A stretch of 64,000 nucleotides of DNA from the NCBI RefSeq assembly GCF_036032445.1, contig NZ_CP107932.1:3598501-3662500 (forward strand), read 5' to 3'. Positions 8,494-17,022 of this stretch are shown piece after piece. The translations under genes were made by a program, and so were the position numbers. Below the pieces are notes generated by a model. It ran no database searches. It was not told the DNA's origin and saw only the letters and a program-made list of their open reading frames with translations. Position 1 is the stretch's first letter, and each line of letters opens with the position of its first letter. The stretch is from Nocardia sp. NBC_00416 (GTDB taxonomy: Bacteria; Actinomycetota; Actinomycetes; Mycobacteriales; Mycobacteriaceae).

Positions 8494-8601
8494 CGGCGGT
8501 GGGCTCGCCGGTTCGGCGCGGCGAGCCACCGGTGACCCGAGTGGCGAGGGAGCACCTCGGGTCGGCTCTGTGCCGCCTCGGGGCGGCAGGATCCACTACC
8601 G

Positions 8602-8709
8602 TCAACGAGGCCGGCGCTGGTGGAGCACGGCTTCCGCCACGCCGGCCCCCACCACTGCGACTCCGCAGACCAGGGCCGTGAAAGCCTTACTCGCCGGCTT
8701 CGACTTCAT
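8602..8709 (-). CDS. Possible 35-residue small membrane/secreted peptide
   Basis: An ATG at 8709 with GGAG about nine bases upstream opens a 35-codon frame. A Lys-rich N-terminus (MKSKPASKAF) is followed by a 20-residue Ala/Val/Gly hydrophobic segment and an Arg-rich tail. This is the charge pattern of a single-pass micro-protein or a signal peptide. It could also be the broken start of a lost secreted gene. Coding status is unproven. Confidence 0.38.
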   Translation of the reverse strand: MKSKPASKAFTALVCGVAVVGAGVAEAVLHQRRPR

Positions 8710-8856
8710 CGTGGAACTCCTTGTCGCACCCTGGCCTTCGCCGACCGCCCCGATCGGCTCCCGACGTCGGCGACGTTAGTTCGGCTCGCTGTGTGCCGGC
8801 TGGGGGCCGAGCTGGGAGTTCGCTGGGAACCGTGTCCCTGCCCGGGCGCCGAGGCA

Positions 8857-9180
8857 TCAGTCGCAGCAGAACGGGCTGTCACACGGCCGGCCGACCTCAC
8901 TGCCGTAGGCGACCAGATGCCGCACCGGAGCCAGTACCGTTTCGGCGGTGGCGGCGTCCAGCGGCGGCGCCGTGCCCGAATCGAGCCGACCCCAACTGCG
9001 CGGTACCTTCTCGATGTCGTAGCGCACCACTCCGTCGACGAACAAGGTCCACAGGCAGTGATCGGGAAATATGTTCGCGCGTAGGACCCACCAGTGGCCC
9101 TCCACTGCGGCGGCCAAGGGGAATCGCGGGTGTCCGGTGCCGCGCCACTCCGGACGGGCCAGCGCCTCGGGTTGTGTCAT
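8857..9180 (-). CDS. Conserved hypothetical protein with Cys-rich tail
   Basis: 107 residues, soluble and Trp-rich (GHWWVLRANIFPDH, LWTLFVDGVV), ending in CDSPFCCD. Family not recognised. The start at 9180 has an excellent GGAGG ribosome site. It lies just downstream of, and on the same strand as, the SDR at 9221, so they are probably cotranscribed. The three cysteines in the last eight residues could bind metal or form a disulfide; that is a guess. Confidence 0.72.
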   Translation of the reverse strand: MTQPEALARPEWRGTGHPRFPLAAAVEGHWWVLRANIFPDHCLWTLFVDGVVRYDIEKVPRSWGRLDSGTAPPLDAATAETVLAPVRHLVAYGSEVGRPCDSPFCCD

Positions 9181-9220
9181 ACCGCCTCCTCGGTCCGGCG
9201 ATCCGACTCACGGTGGCTCA

Positions 9221-10063
9221 TCATCCGGCGGGCGAGCCGAACGATTCCAGGATCGTGTCGACCCGTTCCCGTGCCGCGTGGGCCATCACCGGATGCGTGG
9301 TCGCGTAGAGCTTCCCGGACTCGACGGCGGCGAGAATGATCTCCGCTGCCCGGCCGGTGGGCACGATATCCTTCGCCATCTCGGCGATCGCGTCCATCAT
9401 CGGCGCGAGCTGGGCCAGGACCTCCGGCGGCATCGTCTCCGACTGCTGCGCCGCGCCGTCCGGCGCCGCGAGTTCGGTGAGCCCACGGAACATCTGAGTG
9501 TCCACCGGACCCGGGCACACCACTGTGACGCCCACATCCGGGGCGATCAGGCCGAGTTCGCCGCGCAGCGATTCCGAGATGGCGATGATCGCGCTCTTGC
9601 TCGCCGCGTAGGGCGCGCCGAACATGCCCACAGTCAGCCCGGCCAGCGACGCGGTATTGACGATATGGCCGTGACCGGCAGCGATCAGGTGCGGGGTGAA
9701 CACGTGGATACCGTTGACCACACCGCCCACGTTCACCGACCAGACCCTGTTCCAGTTCGCCGGGTCGATGGCCCAACTCGGTCCGCCGGCGCCCACGCCG
9801 GCATTGTTGACGACCAGGTCCACCCGGCCGAACGCGGCCAGCGTCCGGTCGGCGAGCGCGCGCACCTGGTCGAGCTCGGCGACATCGGTGGGCACCGCGA
9901 TCACCTGATCGCCGAGGTCTGCCGCGGTCTGTTCCAGGGCGTCGGCGTCCACGTCGGCCACCGCGACCCGCAGGCCGCGGTCGACCAGTGCGGCGGCCAC
10001 CGCCCGGCCGATTCCGTTCGCGGCGCCGGTGACGACGCCGACCTGCCCGGCTTCCAGTTTCAT
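9221..10063 (-). CDS. Short-chain dehydrogenase/reductase
   Basis: 280 residues, classical NAD(P)-dependent SDR. The cofactor motif TGAANGIG is near residue 12, NNAGVG near residue 88, the catalytic Ser in NTASLAG and the Tyr-x-x-x-Lys in YAASKSA. An acidic residue after the second strand (VADVDAD) suggests NAD preference. The substrate is not predictable. It is first in a two-gene unit with the 107-residue protein. Confidence 0.9.
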   Translation of the reverse strand: MKLEAGQVGVVTGAANGIGRAVAAALVDRGLRVAVADVDADALEQTAADLGDQVIAVPTDVAELDQVRALADRTLAAFGRVDLVVNNAGVGAGGPSWAIDPANWNRVWSVNVGGVVNGIHVFTPHLIAAGHGHIVNTASLAGLTVGMFGAPYAASKSAIIAISESLRGELGLIAPDVGVTVVCPGPVDTQMFRGLTELAAPDGAAQQSETMPPEVLAQLAPMMDAIAEMAKDIVPTGRAAEIILAAVESGKLYATTHPVMAHAARERVDTILESFGSPAG

Positions 10064-10252
10064 GAACCCTCCGCTTCACCCCGTACCCGCCCCAGCGGCG
10101 GACGACATCACCATCCTCACGGCCGGCCCGCACCGAGGCATCGGTCCACGGGTTGATTTCCGCATGATCCGCGGGTGGCGCTCATCCGGAAGCATCCTTA
10201 CCCGGGTAAGGGTGCCGCGCCGCCGATCCACACTCACTCGCGGATGGGCGGA

Positions 10253-10843
10253 TCACCGGTCGCCGATATCATCGGCGACCGAACCGCCGAACAACGGCGG
10301 CAGACATCTTTTTCCGTCGGCCAGTCGACGCGCGAGGTTTTCGTAGGCGATATACGCGCGGATCAATTGCCGACGGTTCGGCGCCTCGGGTCCGTCCGAT
10401 ATGAACCGATCGAACGAGATCGTGTACAGGTGCGCCATGCGCGCGAAAACCGAGCCCAGCCCCTCGTGGTGTCGCACCGCGCCTCCGGCGGATTCCCCCA
10501 GGACTCGGTGCGCTTCGAAATCTATCGCGAGGATGTGGCGCTGCGCGTCCTCCCATACGCCGGTGAACGGATCCGCGTGGACGTCCATTTCCGGTAGTTC
10601 CGGGCCGACCTGTCCCGGAACCCACGTGAGCACCACATCGTCCCAGCTCGGCTGCACTACCGCCATCCGCCGGTGCGCATCGACCAGCCCGGCGACGGAA
10701 TCGAGCATGGGGCAGCCGAAATCGGCGGCGCCGTGCGCACCGAACTCGGCGGCGCGCGCGAACACGGTCGATACGGTCCGGCAGTCCGGCAACGGTCCGA
10801 ACTCGCTACGGCCGTGCACAGTTCCCCCTTTTTCTACCGCCAC
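10253..10843 (-). CDS. Hypothetical protein
   Basis: 196 residues, predicted soluble and acidic, with no motif I recognise. Several His and Cys residues occur in the first half (FGAHGAADFGCPML; HRRMAVVQPSW). The second half looks alpha-helical (RRQLIRAYIAYENLARRLADG). It stands alone between an SDR gene and the AraC remnant. Codon use looks normal for the window, so it is probably a real gene. Confidence 0.6.
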   Translation of the reverse strand: MAVEKGGTVHGRSEFGPLPDCRTVSTVFARAAEFGAHGAADFGCPMLDSVAGLVDAHRRMAVVQPSWDDVVLTWVPGQVGPELPEMDVHADPFTGVWEDAQRHILAIDFEAHRVLGESAGGAVRHHEGLGSVFARMAHLYTISFDRFISDGPEAPNRRQLIRAYIAYENLARRLADGKRCLPPLFGGSVADDIGDR

Positions 10844-11160
10844 CGCGGCCCCTGTTGAATTGTCGAGATCGGCGCCCGATCATCACGCAGTCGCGCCGAC
10901 CCCGCCGATCGACGCGCACAGCATAGCGAATTCCACTGTATTCATCAGCGAATCAGAGGACACGAAAGTGATTCGTAAACTGTTCCGCGGCAACGCTTCC
11001 GAATGGTCTGTACCGTAATTGTCGCCACTGAATTGCGGGACCGGAAGAAGTCGGACGAATTTCTATTCCGGGTCGCCGCCGACCGATCCGAATCGGATTT
11101 GACGCGGCTTCGACCCTGCGGTGCGCACCGCGTCGCCGCCCAGGAGCTCCGCCGCCGCGA
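10844..11160. other. Decayed non-coding stretch upstream of the AraC remnant
   Basis: Visibly richer in A and T than its surroundings. No intact gene is seen; it is probably regulatory sequence mixed with debris of the broken AraC gene. Confidence 0.4.
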
Positions 11161-11226
11161 ACTGCCGGGCGTGCGTCCGAGGGCATGGCGGTAGACATCG
11201 ATGAAGGCACTGGTGGACGCCCAGCC
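11161..11226 (-). pseudogene. AraC-family C-terminal HTH remnant
   Basis: The minus strand encodes GWASTSAFIDVYRHALGRTP, the second-helix signature of AraC/XylS regulators (compare GYxSxSAFxxxFRRxFGxTP). Flanking AraC-like residues appear in other frames up to about 11290. No start or ligand domain remains. Confidence 0.6.
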
Positions 11227-11336
11227 GCACCGCCCGCCGCAGCCTGCTCCCGCTGGCGGATCTGCTCGCCGGTTCCAGAATTCTCGCCGGCACTCCAGGG
11301 AGCTGAGCACCGGCGGGCCCCGGTGCACGCTGGAAA

Positions 11337-11375
11337 CAGCTGTGCCCGGCCGGGTTATCCGGCCGGGCACAGCTG
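11337..11375 (-). terminator. Terminator of the etfBA operon
   Basis: CAGCTGTGCCCGGCCGG pairs perfectly over 17 bp with 11359-11375 around GTTAT, 30 bp past the etfA stop. Confidence 0.85.
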
Positions 11376-11404
11376 CGACTATCCGCGGACGACGCCGCCA
11401 GTGA

Positions 11405-12361
11405 TCAGCCCTTGTGCTTCTTGACCTCTTCGGTCAGCTGCGGGGCGACATTGAACAGGTCGCCCACGATGCCGTAGTCGGCGATCTCGAAGATCGGCGC
11501 CTCTTCGTCCTTGTTGACCGCGATGATGGTCTTGGACGTCTGCATACCGGCCCGGTGCTGGATCGCACCCGAGATACCCAGGGCGACGTACAGCTGCGGG
11601 GAGACCGTCTTACCGGTCTGGCCGACCTGGAACTGACCCGGGTAGTAGCCGGAGTCGACCGCGGCACGGGACGCGCCCACGGCCGCGCCCAGCGAATCGG
11701 CGAGGGCCTCGACCACCGAGAAGTTATCGGCCGAACCGACACCGCGGCCACCGGAGACGACGATATTCGCCTCGGTGAGTTCGGGACGATCACCGGCCAC
11801 GACGGGCTCCCGGCTGGTGACCTTGACGACGCCGTCTTCCTGCGCGGGGACCTCGACGGTGACCTTCTCACCGGCGCCGGCGGTGGGCTTGGCCTCGATC
11901 GAGCCCGGGCGCACCGAGATGACCGGGACATCGCCGGTGGCCTTGGCGTCGACGGTGAACGCGCCACCGAAGATGCTGTGCACGGCCGTGCCGTCGGCTT
12001 TCACGTCGATGACATCGACGAGCAGGCCCGACCCGATCCGGGCGGCGAGCCGGCCGGAGACCTCTTTGCCCTCCGCGGTCGCGGCGACCAGCACGGCCGC
12101 CGGGGACGCGGACTCGACGAGGCCGGCCAGCACATCGACCTTCGGGGTGACCAGGTAGCCGTCCACATCATCGGATTCGGCGATGTAGATCTTGGCGGCG
12201 CCGGCCGCGGTGAGCGCGTCGGCCAGTTTGTCGCCGGTGCCGGAGGGACCCGTCACCACGGCGGCCGGTTCGCCCAGGGCGGCGGCGGCGGTCAGCAGTT
12301 CGGTGCTGACCTTCTTGACCGCACCGTCGGCGTGCTCGACGAGCACAAGTACTTCTGCCAT
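11405..12361 (-). CDS. etfA: Electron transfer flavoprotein alpha subunit
   Basis: 318 residues, the FAD-carrying subunit of the heterodimer that takes electrons from acyl-CoA dehydrogenases and passes them toward the quinone pool. The C-terminal FAD domain is clear: [12 protein letters not shown], then [31 protein letters not shown] and [12 protein letters not shown]. The N-terminal half is the usual variable alpha/beta domain. It is second in the etfB-etfA operon with a 37-bp gap and matches the position of M. tuberculosis fixB (Rv3028c, from memory). Confidence 0.97.
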   Translation of the reverse strand: MAEVLVLVEHADGAVKKVSTELLTAAAALGEPAAVVTGPSGTGDKLADALTAAGAAKIYIAESDDVDGYLVTPKVDVLAGLVESASPAAVLVAATAEGKEVSGRLAARIGSGLLVDVIDVKADGTAVHSIFGGAFTVDAKATGDVPVISVRPGSIEAKPTAGAGEKVTVEVPAQEDGVVKVTSREPVVAGDRPELTEANIVVSGGRGVGSADNFSVVEALADSLGAAVGASRAAVDSGYYPGQFQVGQTGKTVSPQLYVALGISGAIQHRAGMQTSKTIIAVNKDEEAPIFEIADYGIVGDLFNVAPQLTEEVKKHKG

Positions 12362-12398
12362 TTGTCTCTTCTCCTAGAAGTTGCTGCGGGTGCGGGTC

Positions 12399-13184
12399 TC
12401 AGATGATCTTCTGGCCGACCAGGTACTGGGCGATCTTGGTGCCGCCGTCGCCCTCGTCGCTGATCTTCTCGCCCGCGGTACGCGGCGGCTTCGGGGTGGA
12501 CGCGGTGACCGAGGTGCCGGCGTTGGCCACGCCCACGGTCGACGGGTCGATACCCAGGTCTTCCAGGGTGAAGGTCTGCACTTCCTTCTTCTTCGCGGCC
12601 ATGATGCCCTTGAAGGACGGGAAGCGCGGCTCGTTGATCTTCTCGGTCACGCTGACGATGGCCGGGAGCGAGGCCTCCAGCTTGAAGACACCGTCGTCGG
12701 TCTCCCGCTCGCCGGTGATCTTCTCGCCGTCGACGGTGAGCTTGCGCAGATGGGTGAGCTGCGGAATGCCGAGGTATTCGGCGATGATGGCCGGGACGGC
12801 GCCGGAGCGGCCGTCGGTGGCCTCGTTACCGGCGATGACCAGTTCGACGCCCTCGACCTGGCCCAGCGCGCCGGCGAGCACCCAGGCGGTCTGCACGGTG
12901 TCGGAGCCGTGGATGGCCGGATCGTTGATGTGGATGGCCTTGTCGGCGCCCATGGACAGCGCTTTGCGGATGGCCTCGGTGGCGCGATCCGGTCCGGCGG
13001 CCAACACGGTGACCTCGCCGCCCTGCGCCTCCTTGATCAGGAGGGCTTCTTCGACGGCGCGCTCGTTGATCTCGTCGAGCACCGCGTCGGCGGCTTCACG
13101 ATCGAGAGTGAAGTCACCGTCGGTCAGTTTGCGCTCGGACCAGGTATCGGGCACCTGCTTGATGAGTACGACGATATTCGGCAT
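12399..13184 (-). CDS. etfB: Electron transfer flavoprotein beta subunit
   Basis: 261 residues, the AMP-binding partner of EtfA. The start PNIVVLIKQVPDTW and the internal VIAGNEATDGRSGAVPAIIAE stretch are typical, with normal family length. It leads the operon and is divergent from the methyltransferase at 13379. The 194-bp gap holds a perfect 8+8-bp palindrome that may control it. A role in fatty-acid beta-oxidation is expected from the family. Confidence 0.97.
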   Translation of the reverse strand: MPNIVVLIKQVPDTWSERKLTDGDFTLDREAADAVLDEINERAVEEALLIKEAQGGEVTVLAAGPDRATEAIRKALSMGADKAIHINDPAIHGSDTVQTAWVLAGALGQVEGVELVIAGNEATDGRSGAVPAIIAEYLGIPQLTHLRKLTVDGEKITGERETDDGVFKLEASLPAIVSVTEKINEPRFPSFKGIMAAKKKEVQTFTLEDLGIDPSTVGVANAGTSVTASTPKPPRTAGEKISDEGDGGTKIAQYLVGQKII

Positions 13185-13288
13185 CGGTCTTCGTCGACCT
13201 CCTGTTCTGGTTACCTGTGGGGCGGTCGCACGATCTCCAACGGCCGTACGTCCATGTGAGTAGCTCAGGGCGAGACATTACCCTACGT

Positions 13289-13310
13289 TAAGTTACTGGT
13301 GGGTAACTTA
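13289..13310. promoter_or_regulatory. Perfect palindrome TAAGTTAC-N6-GTAACTTA between etfB and methyltransferase
   Basis: Two 8-base arms match perfectly around TGGTGG. The site is AT-rich in a GC-rich region and sits between two divergent genes. Geometry fits a TetR-type dimer operator, and many such regulators control actinobacterial fatty-acid genes. No regulator gene lies next to it. Confidence 0.6.
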
Positions 13311-13378
13311 CGCGGCGGGCGTCCCGGAGGGGCCACCGGGCGTCTCCCGTACCGGGCCGTACCAGTAACCTCGTCGCA

Positions 13379-14182
13379 ATGAGCGAGGCTGTGATTCCCG
13401 CCGCACCGGCCGCCGAGGAAGTACTGGAACCGCTGGACGTACTGGAACCGCTGCCGTTGACCGGCGAGCGGACGGTGCCGGGCATCGCGGAGGAGAACTA
13501 CTGGTTCCGCCGGCACGAGATCGTCTACGACCGTCTGCTGTCGCGCTGCGCGGACGGGGTCGTCCTCGAAGCCGGCTCGGGCGAGGGGTACGGCGCGAAT
13601 ATGATCGCCGGGGTCGCGACGGCGGTGGTCGGGCTCGACTACGACCGGAGCGCGGCCGCGCACGTCCGCGCGCGATATCCACGTGTCGCGATGATCCGCG
13701 GCAACCTCGCCACGCTGCCGCTGGCCGACTCCGCCGTGGACACCGTGGTGAATTTCCAAGTGATCGAACATCTTTGGGACCAACTGCAATTCCTGCGGGA
13801 ATGCCTGCGGGTGCTTCGCCCGGGCGGCGAACTACTCATCAGCACCCCGAACCGGATCACCTTCTCCCCCGGCCGCGACACCCCGCTCAACCCTTTTCAC
13901 ACCCGCGAACTGAGCGCCGCCGAACTCACCGAACTCCTCGTCGACGCCGGATTCCGGGTGGACCTGATGACGGGCGTCCACCACGGGCCGAGCCTGCGGG
14001 CGCTCGACGCCAAACACGGCGGCTCGTTCATCGACGCGCAGATCGAACGCGCACTGGCCGGTGAGCCCTGGCCGGCCGAACTCACCGCCGACGTCGCCGC
14101 GATCTCGGTCGGCGATTTCGAGCTGACCCCCGAAAACATCGACGCCAGCCTGGATCTGGTGGCCGTCGCGGTGAAGCCTTGA
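13379..14182 (+). CDS. Class I SAM-dependent methyltransferase (Rv3030-like)
   Basis: 267 residues. SAM-binding motif I is EAGSGEGYGA near residue 62; the acidic end of strand 2 is LDYDRS; post-motif VNFQVIEHLWD and RPGGELLISTPN follow. A 20-residue flexible N-terminus precedes. It is first in a coupled cluster with GH57 and GT4 genes. The same cluster in mycobacteria is linked to 6-O-methylglucose lipopolysaccharide, a cytoplasmic polymethylated glucan that binds fatty acids. A sugar O-methyltransferase role is thus likely but rests on context. Confidence 0.9.
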   Translation: MSEAVIPAAPAAEEVLEPLDVLEPLPLTGERTVPGIAEENYWFRRHEIVYDRLLSRCADGVVLEAGSGEGYGANMIAGVATAVVGLDYDRSAAAHVRARYPRVAMIRGNLATLPLADSAVDTVVNFQVIEHLWDQLQFLRECLRVLRPGGELLISTPNRITFSPGRDTPLNPFHTRELSAAELTELLVDAGFRVDLMTGVHHGPSLRALDAKHGGSFIDAQIERALAGEPWPAELTADVAAISVGDFELTPENIDASLDLVAVAVKP

Positions 14183-15720
14183 GCGGCAGGACGACCCGCG
14201 ACGCGGTACCCGGACAGTTCACGCTCGTCCTGCATTCCCATCTGCCCTGGCTCGCCCATCACGGCCGCTGGCCGGTCGGTGAGGAATGGCTCTATCAGTC
14301 CTGGGCCGCGTCGTATCTACCGGTAGTCGACGTATTGCGCGCCCTCGCCGCTGAGGGCCGCTCGCATCTGCTGACCCTCGGGATCACCCCGGTCCTGGCC
14401 GCGCAGCTCGACGACCCGCACTCCCTGGCGGGTATGCACCATTGGCTGGGCAACTGGCAGTTGCGCGCCGACGAGGCCTCGAAATCCGGGAATACCGCGC
14501 TGGGCAGCCACGAACACCGGCTCGCCGCGGCCGCACTGGCCGAATTCGAGCAGAACTGGCGGCACGGCGCCGCACCGGTCTGGCGGCAGCTGCTCGACGC
14601 CGACGTCATCGAACTCCTGGGCGGTCCGCTGGCTCACCCGTTCCAGCCGCTGCTGGACGAACGGCTGCGGGACTTCCAATTGCGCGAGGGGCTCACCGAC
14701 GCACGCCTGCGCTGGGGGCACACCCCGTCCGGGATCTGGGCGCCGGAATGCGGGTTCACCCCCGGAATGGAACAGGGCTACGCCGCCGCGGGTGTGACGC
14801 ATTTCATGGTCGACGGACCCGCGCTGCGCGGCGACACCACCCTCGGCCGGCCGGTACGCGACTCCCCGGTACTGGCGTTCGGCCGCGACCTCACGGTCAG
14901 CTACCGGGTGTGGTCGCCGAAATCGGGCTACCCGGGGCACGGGGCGTACCGGGACTTCCACCACTACGACCACGCCACCGGGCTCAAACCCGCGCGGGTC
15001 ACCGGCAAAACCGTGGCCGGACCCGATAAAGCGCCCTACGACCCGGACCTCGCCGCGGCCCAGATCGAACGCGATGTGGCGGACTTCGTCGAAACGGTCC
15101 GGGAGCGGCTGATCGCCGAATCCGAACGTATCGGGCGTCCGGCGCTCGTGGTCGCCGCGTTCGACACCGAACTGTACGGACACTGGTGGCACGAGGGCCC
15201 GCAATGGCTGGCGCAGGTGCTGCGGGCGCTGCCCGAGGCCGGGGTCACTGTCGGCACCCTCGCCGACGCCCGGGACCGCGGTTACGTCGGCGAGCCGGTG
15301 CCGCTGGACGATTCGTCGTGGGGCTCGGGCAAGGACTGGCGGGTCTGGGCCGGTGACCAGGTCAGCGACCTGGTCGATCTGAACGAAGAGATCGTGCGGC
15401 TCGCGCTCGACACCGCCGCCAAGATGCGCGCCGCGGCGCCGACCGGACGCGACCCGGTCGCCGATCAGCTACTGCGCGAAGCGATCCTGGCGGTGTCCAG
15501 CGACTGGGCGTTCATGGTCAGCAAGGACTCCGCCGCCGGTTACGCCCGCGACCGCGCCCACGAGCACGCGCACGCGGTCCGCGAGATCGCCGGCGCCGTC
15601 GGTGCGGGCCAGCTCGGCAGAGCGCGCCAATTGGCGGCAGGATGGGCGGTGGCCGACGGAGTATTCCCGGCCTTGGACGCGCGTAGGCTACGCGTCACCC
15701 CAGCAGAAGGACCGCGATGA
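14179..15720 (+). CDS. GH57 family 1,4-alpha-glucan branching-type enzyme (Rv3031-like)
   Basis: 513 residues. GH57 motifs are in order: LVLHSHLPWLAHHGRWPVGE (motif 1), GIWAPECGF with the probable nucleophile Glu near residue 192, and AAFDTELYGHWWHEGP with the acid/base Asp near residue 335. It should cleave and re-form alpha-1,4 glucan bonds to make or trim glucan intermediates. The start is a TTG at 14179 overlapping the methyltransferase stop, implying coupling. Next comes the GT4 gene with an ATGA overlap. Length matches actinobacterial relatives. Confidence 0.92.
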   Translation: MSGRTTRDAVPGQFTLVLHSHLPWLAHHGRWPVGEEWLYQSWAASYLPVVDVLRALAAEGRSHLLTLGITPVLAAQLDDPHSLAGMHHWLGNWQLRADEASKSGNTALGSHEHRLAAAALAEFEQNWRHGAAPVWRQLLDADVIELLGGPLAHPFQPLLDERLRDFQLREGLTDARLRWGHTPSGIWAPECGFTPGMEQGYAAAGVTHFMVDGPALRGDTTLGRPVRDSPVLAFGRDLTVSYRVWSPKSGYPGHGAYRDFHHYDHATGLKPARVTGKTVAGPDKAPYDPDLAAAQIERDVADFVETVRERLIAESERIGRPALVVAAFDTELYGHWWHEGPQWLAQVLRALPEAGVTVGTLADARDRGYVGEPVPLDDSSWGSGKDWRVWAGDQVSDLVDLNEEIVRLALDTAAKMRAAAPTGRDPVADQLLREAILAVSSDWAFMVSKDSAAGYARDRAHEHAHAVREIAGAVGAGQLGRARQLAAGWAVADGVFPALDARRLRVTPAEGPR

Positions 15721-16970
15721 AAATCTTGATGGTGTCGTGGGAGTACCCACCGGTGGTGGTCGGTGGACTGGGCAGGCATGTCCACCACCTGGCGACCTCG
15801 CTGGCCGCGGCCGGTCACGAAGTGGTGGTACTGGCCCGGCGACCCACCGGCACCAGCCCGGCCACCCATCCCACCCATTCGTTCGTCGCCGAAGGTGTAC
15901 TGGTGGTGGCGGTCGCCGAGGATCCGCCGATCTTCGACTTCGGCGAGGACATGCTCGCCTGGACGCTGGCCATGGGACACGCGATGGTGCGGGCCGGTAT
16001 CGCGCTGGACAAGCCGGGCATCGGCGAGGGCTGGACCCCCGATGTGGTGCACGCGCACGACTGGCTGGTGGCCCATCCCGCGATCGCGCTGGCCGAATAC
16101 TACGACGTTCCACTGGTTTCGACGATCCATGCCACCGAAGCCGGACGGCACAGCGGCTGGGTCGCGGGCCGGGTCAACCGTCAAGTGCATTCGGTGGAGT
16201 GGTGGCTGGCCAACGAATCCGATGTGCTGATCACCTGCTCCGCGTCGATGAAAGACGAAGTCGAACGGCTCTATCGACCCGACCGGGTGCCGGTGCACGT
16301 GATCCGCAACGGAATCGATGTGGGGGCGTGGAAATTCCGCACCCGCTCACCGCGCGGCGGCCCGCCCCGGCTGCTCTACGTGGGACGGCTCGAATACGAG
16401 AAGGGTGTGCAGGACGCGATCGCCGCGCTGCCCCGGATCCGGCGGGCCCATCCCGGCACCGTGCTGACCATAGCGGGGGTCGGCACCCAGTTCGAGTGGC
16501 TGCGCGAACGCGCCCGGACACATCGGGTCGCGCGGGCGGTGCATTTCGCGGGACAGCTCGATCACACCGAACTGCTCGGCTGGCTGCACGGCGCCGACGC
16601 GATCGTGCTGCCGAGCCGTTACGAACCGTTCGGGATCGTCGCGCTGGAGGCCGCCGCGGCCGGAACACCGCTGGTCACGTCGACGGCGGGCGGGCTCGGT
16701 GAGGCCGTCATCGACGGCGTGACCGGGGCGTCGTTCGAACCCGCGGACGTCAACGGCCTGGTGGAGGCGGCGATCTCGGTACTCGACGATCCCGCCGCCG
16801 CGCAGCACCGTGCCTTCGCGGCGCGGGAACGGCTGACCGCGGATTTCGCCTGGGATGTGGTGGCAGCGGAGACCGCCGGGATCTATTCCGACGCCAAGCG
16901 GCGGGTGCGCAATCCGCTCGGCCGGCCGGTGATCGTGGAACGACCGCTGCCGGAACGAGATCCGCAATAG
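15717..16970 (+). CDS. GT4 alpha-glucosyltransferase (Rv3032-like, glycogen-synthase type)
   Basis: 417 residues, GT-B fold. The N-terminus MKILMVSWEYPPVVVGGLGRH holds the glycine-rich donor/acceptor loop of GT4 glycogen synthases. The C-terminal half has YVGRLEYEKGVQ and the E-x7-E motif in SRYEPFGIVALEAAAAGTP. The M. tuberculosis homologue elongates alpha-1,4-glucan for methylglucose lipopolysaccharide and glycogen. It is last in the three-gene cluster, overlapping the GH57 stop, and is followed by a convergent terminator. Nucleotide-sugar preference cannot be seen. Confidence 0.93.
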   Translation: MKILMVSWEYPPVVVGGLGRHVHHLATSLAAAGHEVVVLARRPTGTSPATHPTHSFVAEGVLVVAVAEDPPIFDFGEDMLAWTLAMGHAMVRAGIALDKPGIGEGWTPDVVHAHDWLVAHPAIALAEYYDVPLVSTIHATEAGRHSGWVAGRVNRQVHSVEWWLANESDVLITCSASMKDEVERLYRPDRVPVHVIRNGIDVGAWKFRTRSPRGGPPRLLYVGRLEYEKGVQDAIAALPRIRRAHPGTVLTIAGVGTQFEWLRERARTHRVARAVHFAGQLDHTELLGWLHGADAIVLPSRYEPFGIVALEAAAAGTPLVTSTAGGLGEAVIDGVTGASFEPADVNGLVEAAISVLDDPAAAQHRAFAARERLTADFAWDVVAAETAGIYSDAKRRVRNPLGRPVIVERPLPERDPQ

Positions 16971-16983
16971 CCCGACCGGCCGT

Positions 16984-17003
16984 CCCGACGCACGGACGTC
17001 GGG
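16984..17003. terminator. Hairpin between convergent GT4 and lipoprotein genes
   Basis: CCCGACG-CACGGA-CGTCGGG, a 7-bp perfect stem in the 52-bp gap between two converging genes. It can serve both strands. Confidence 0.6.
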
Positions 17004-17022
17004 TGGGCGCAGCGCGGGAGGG

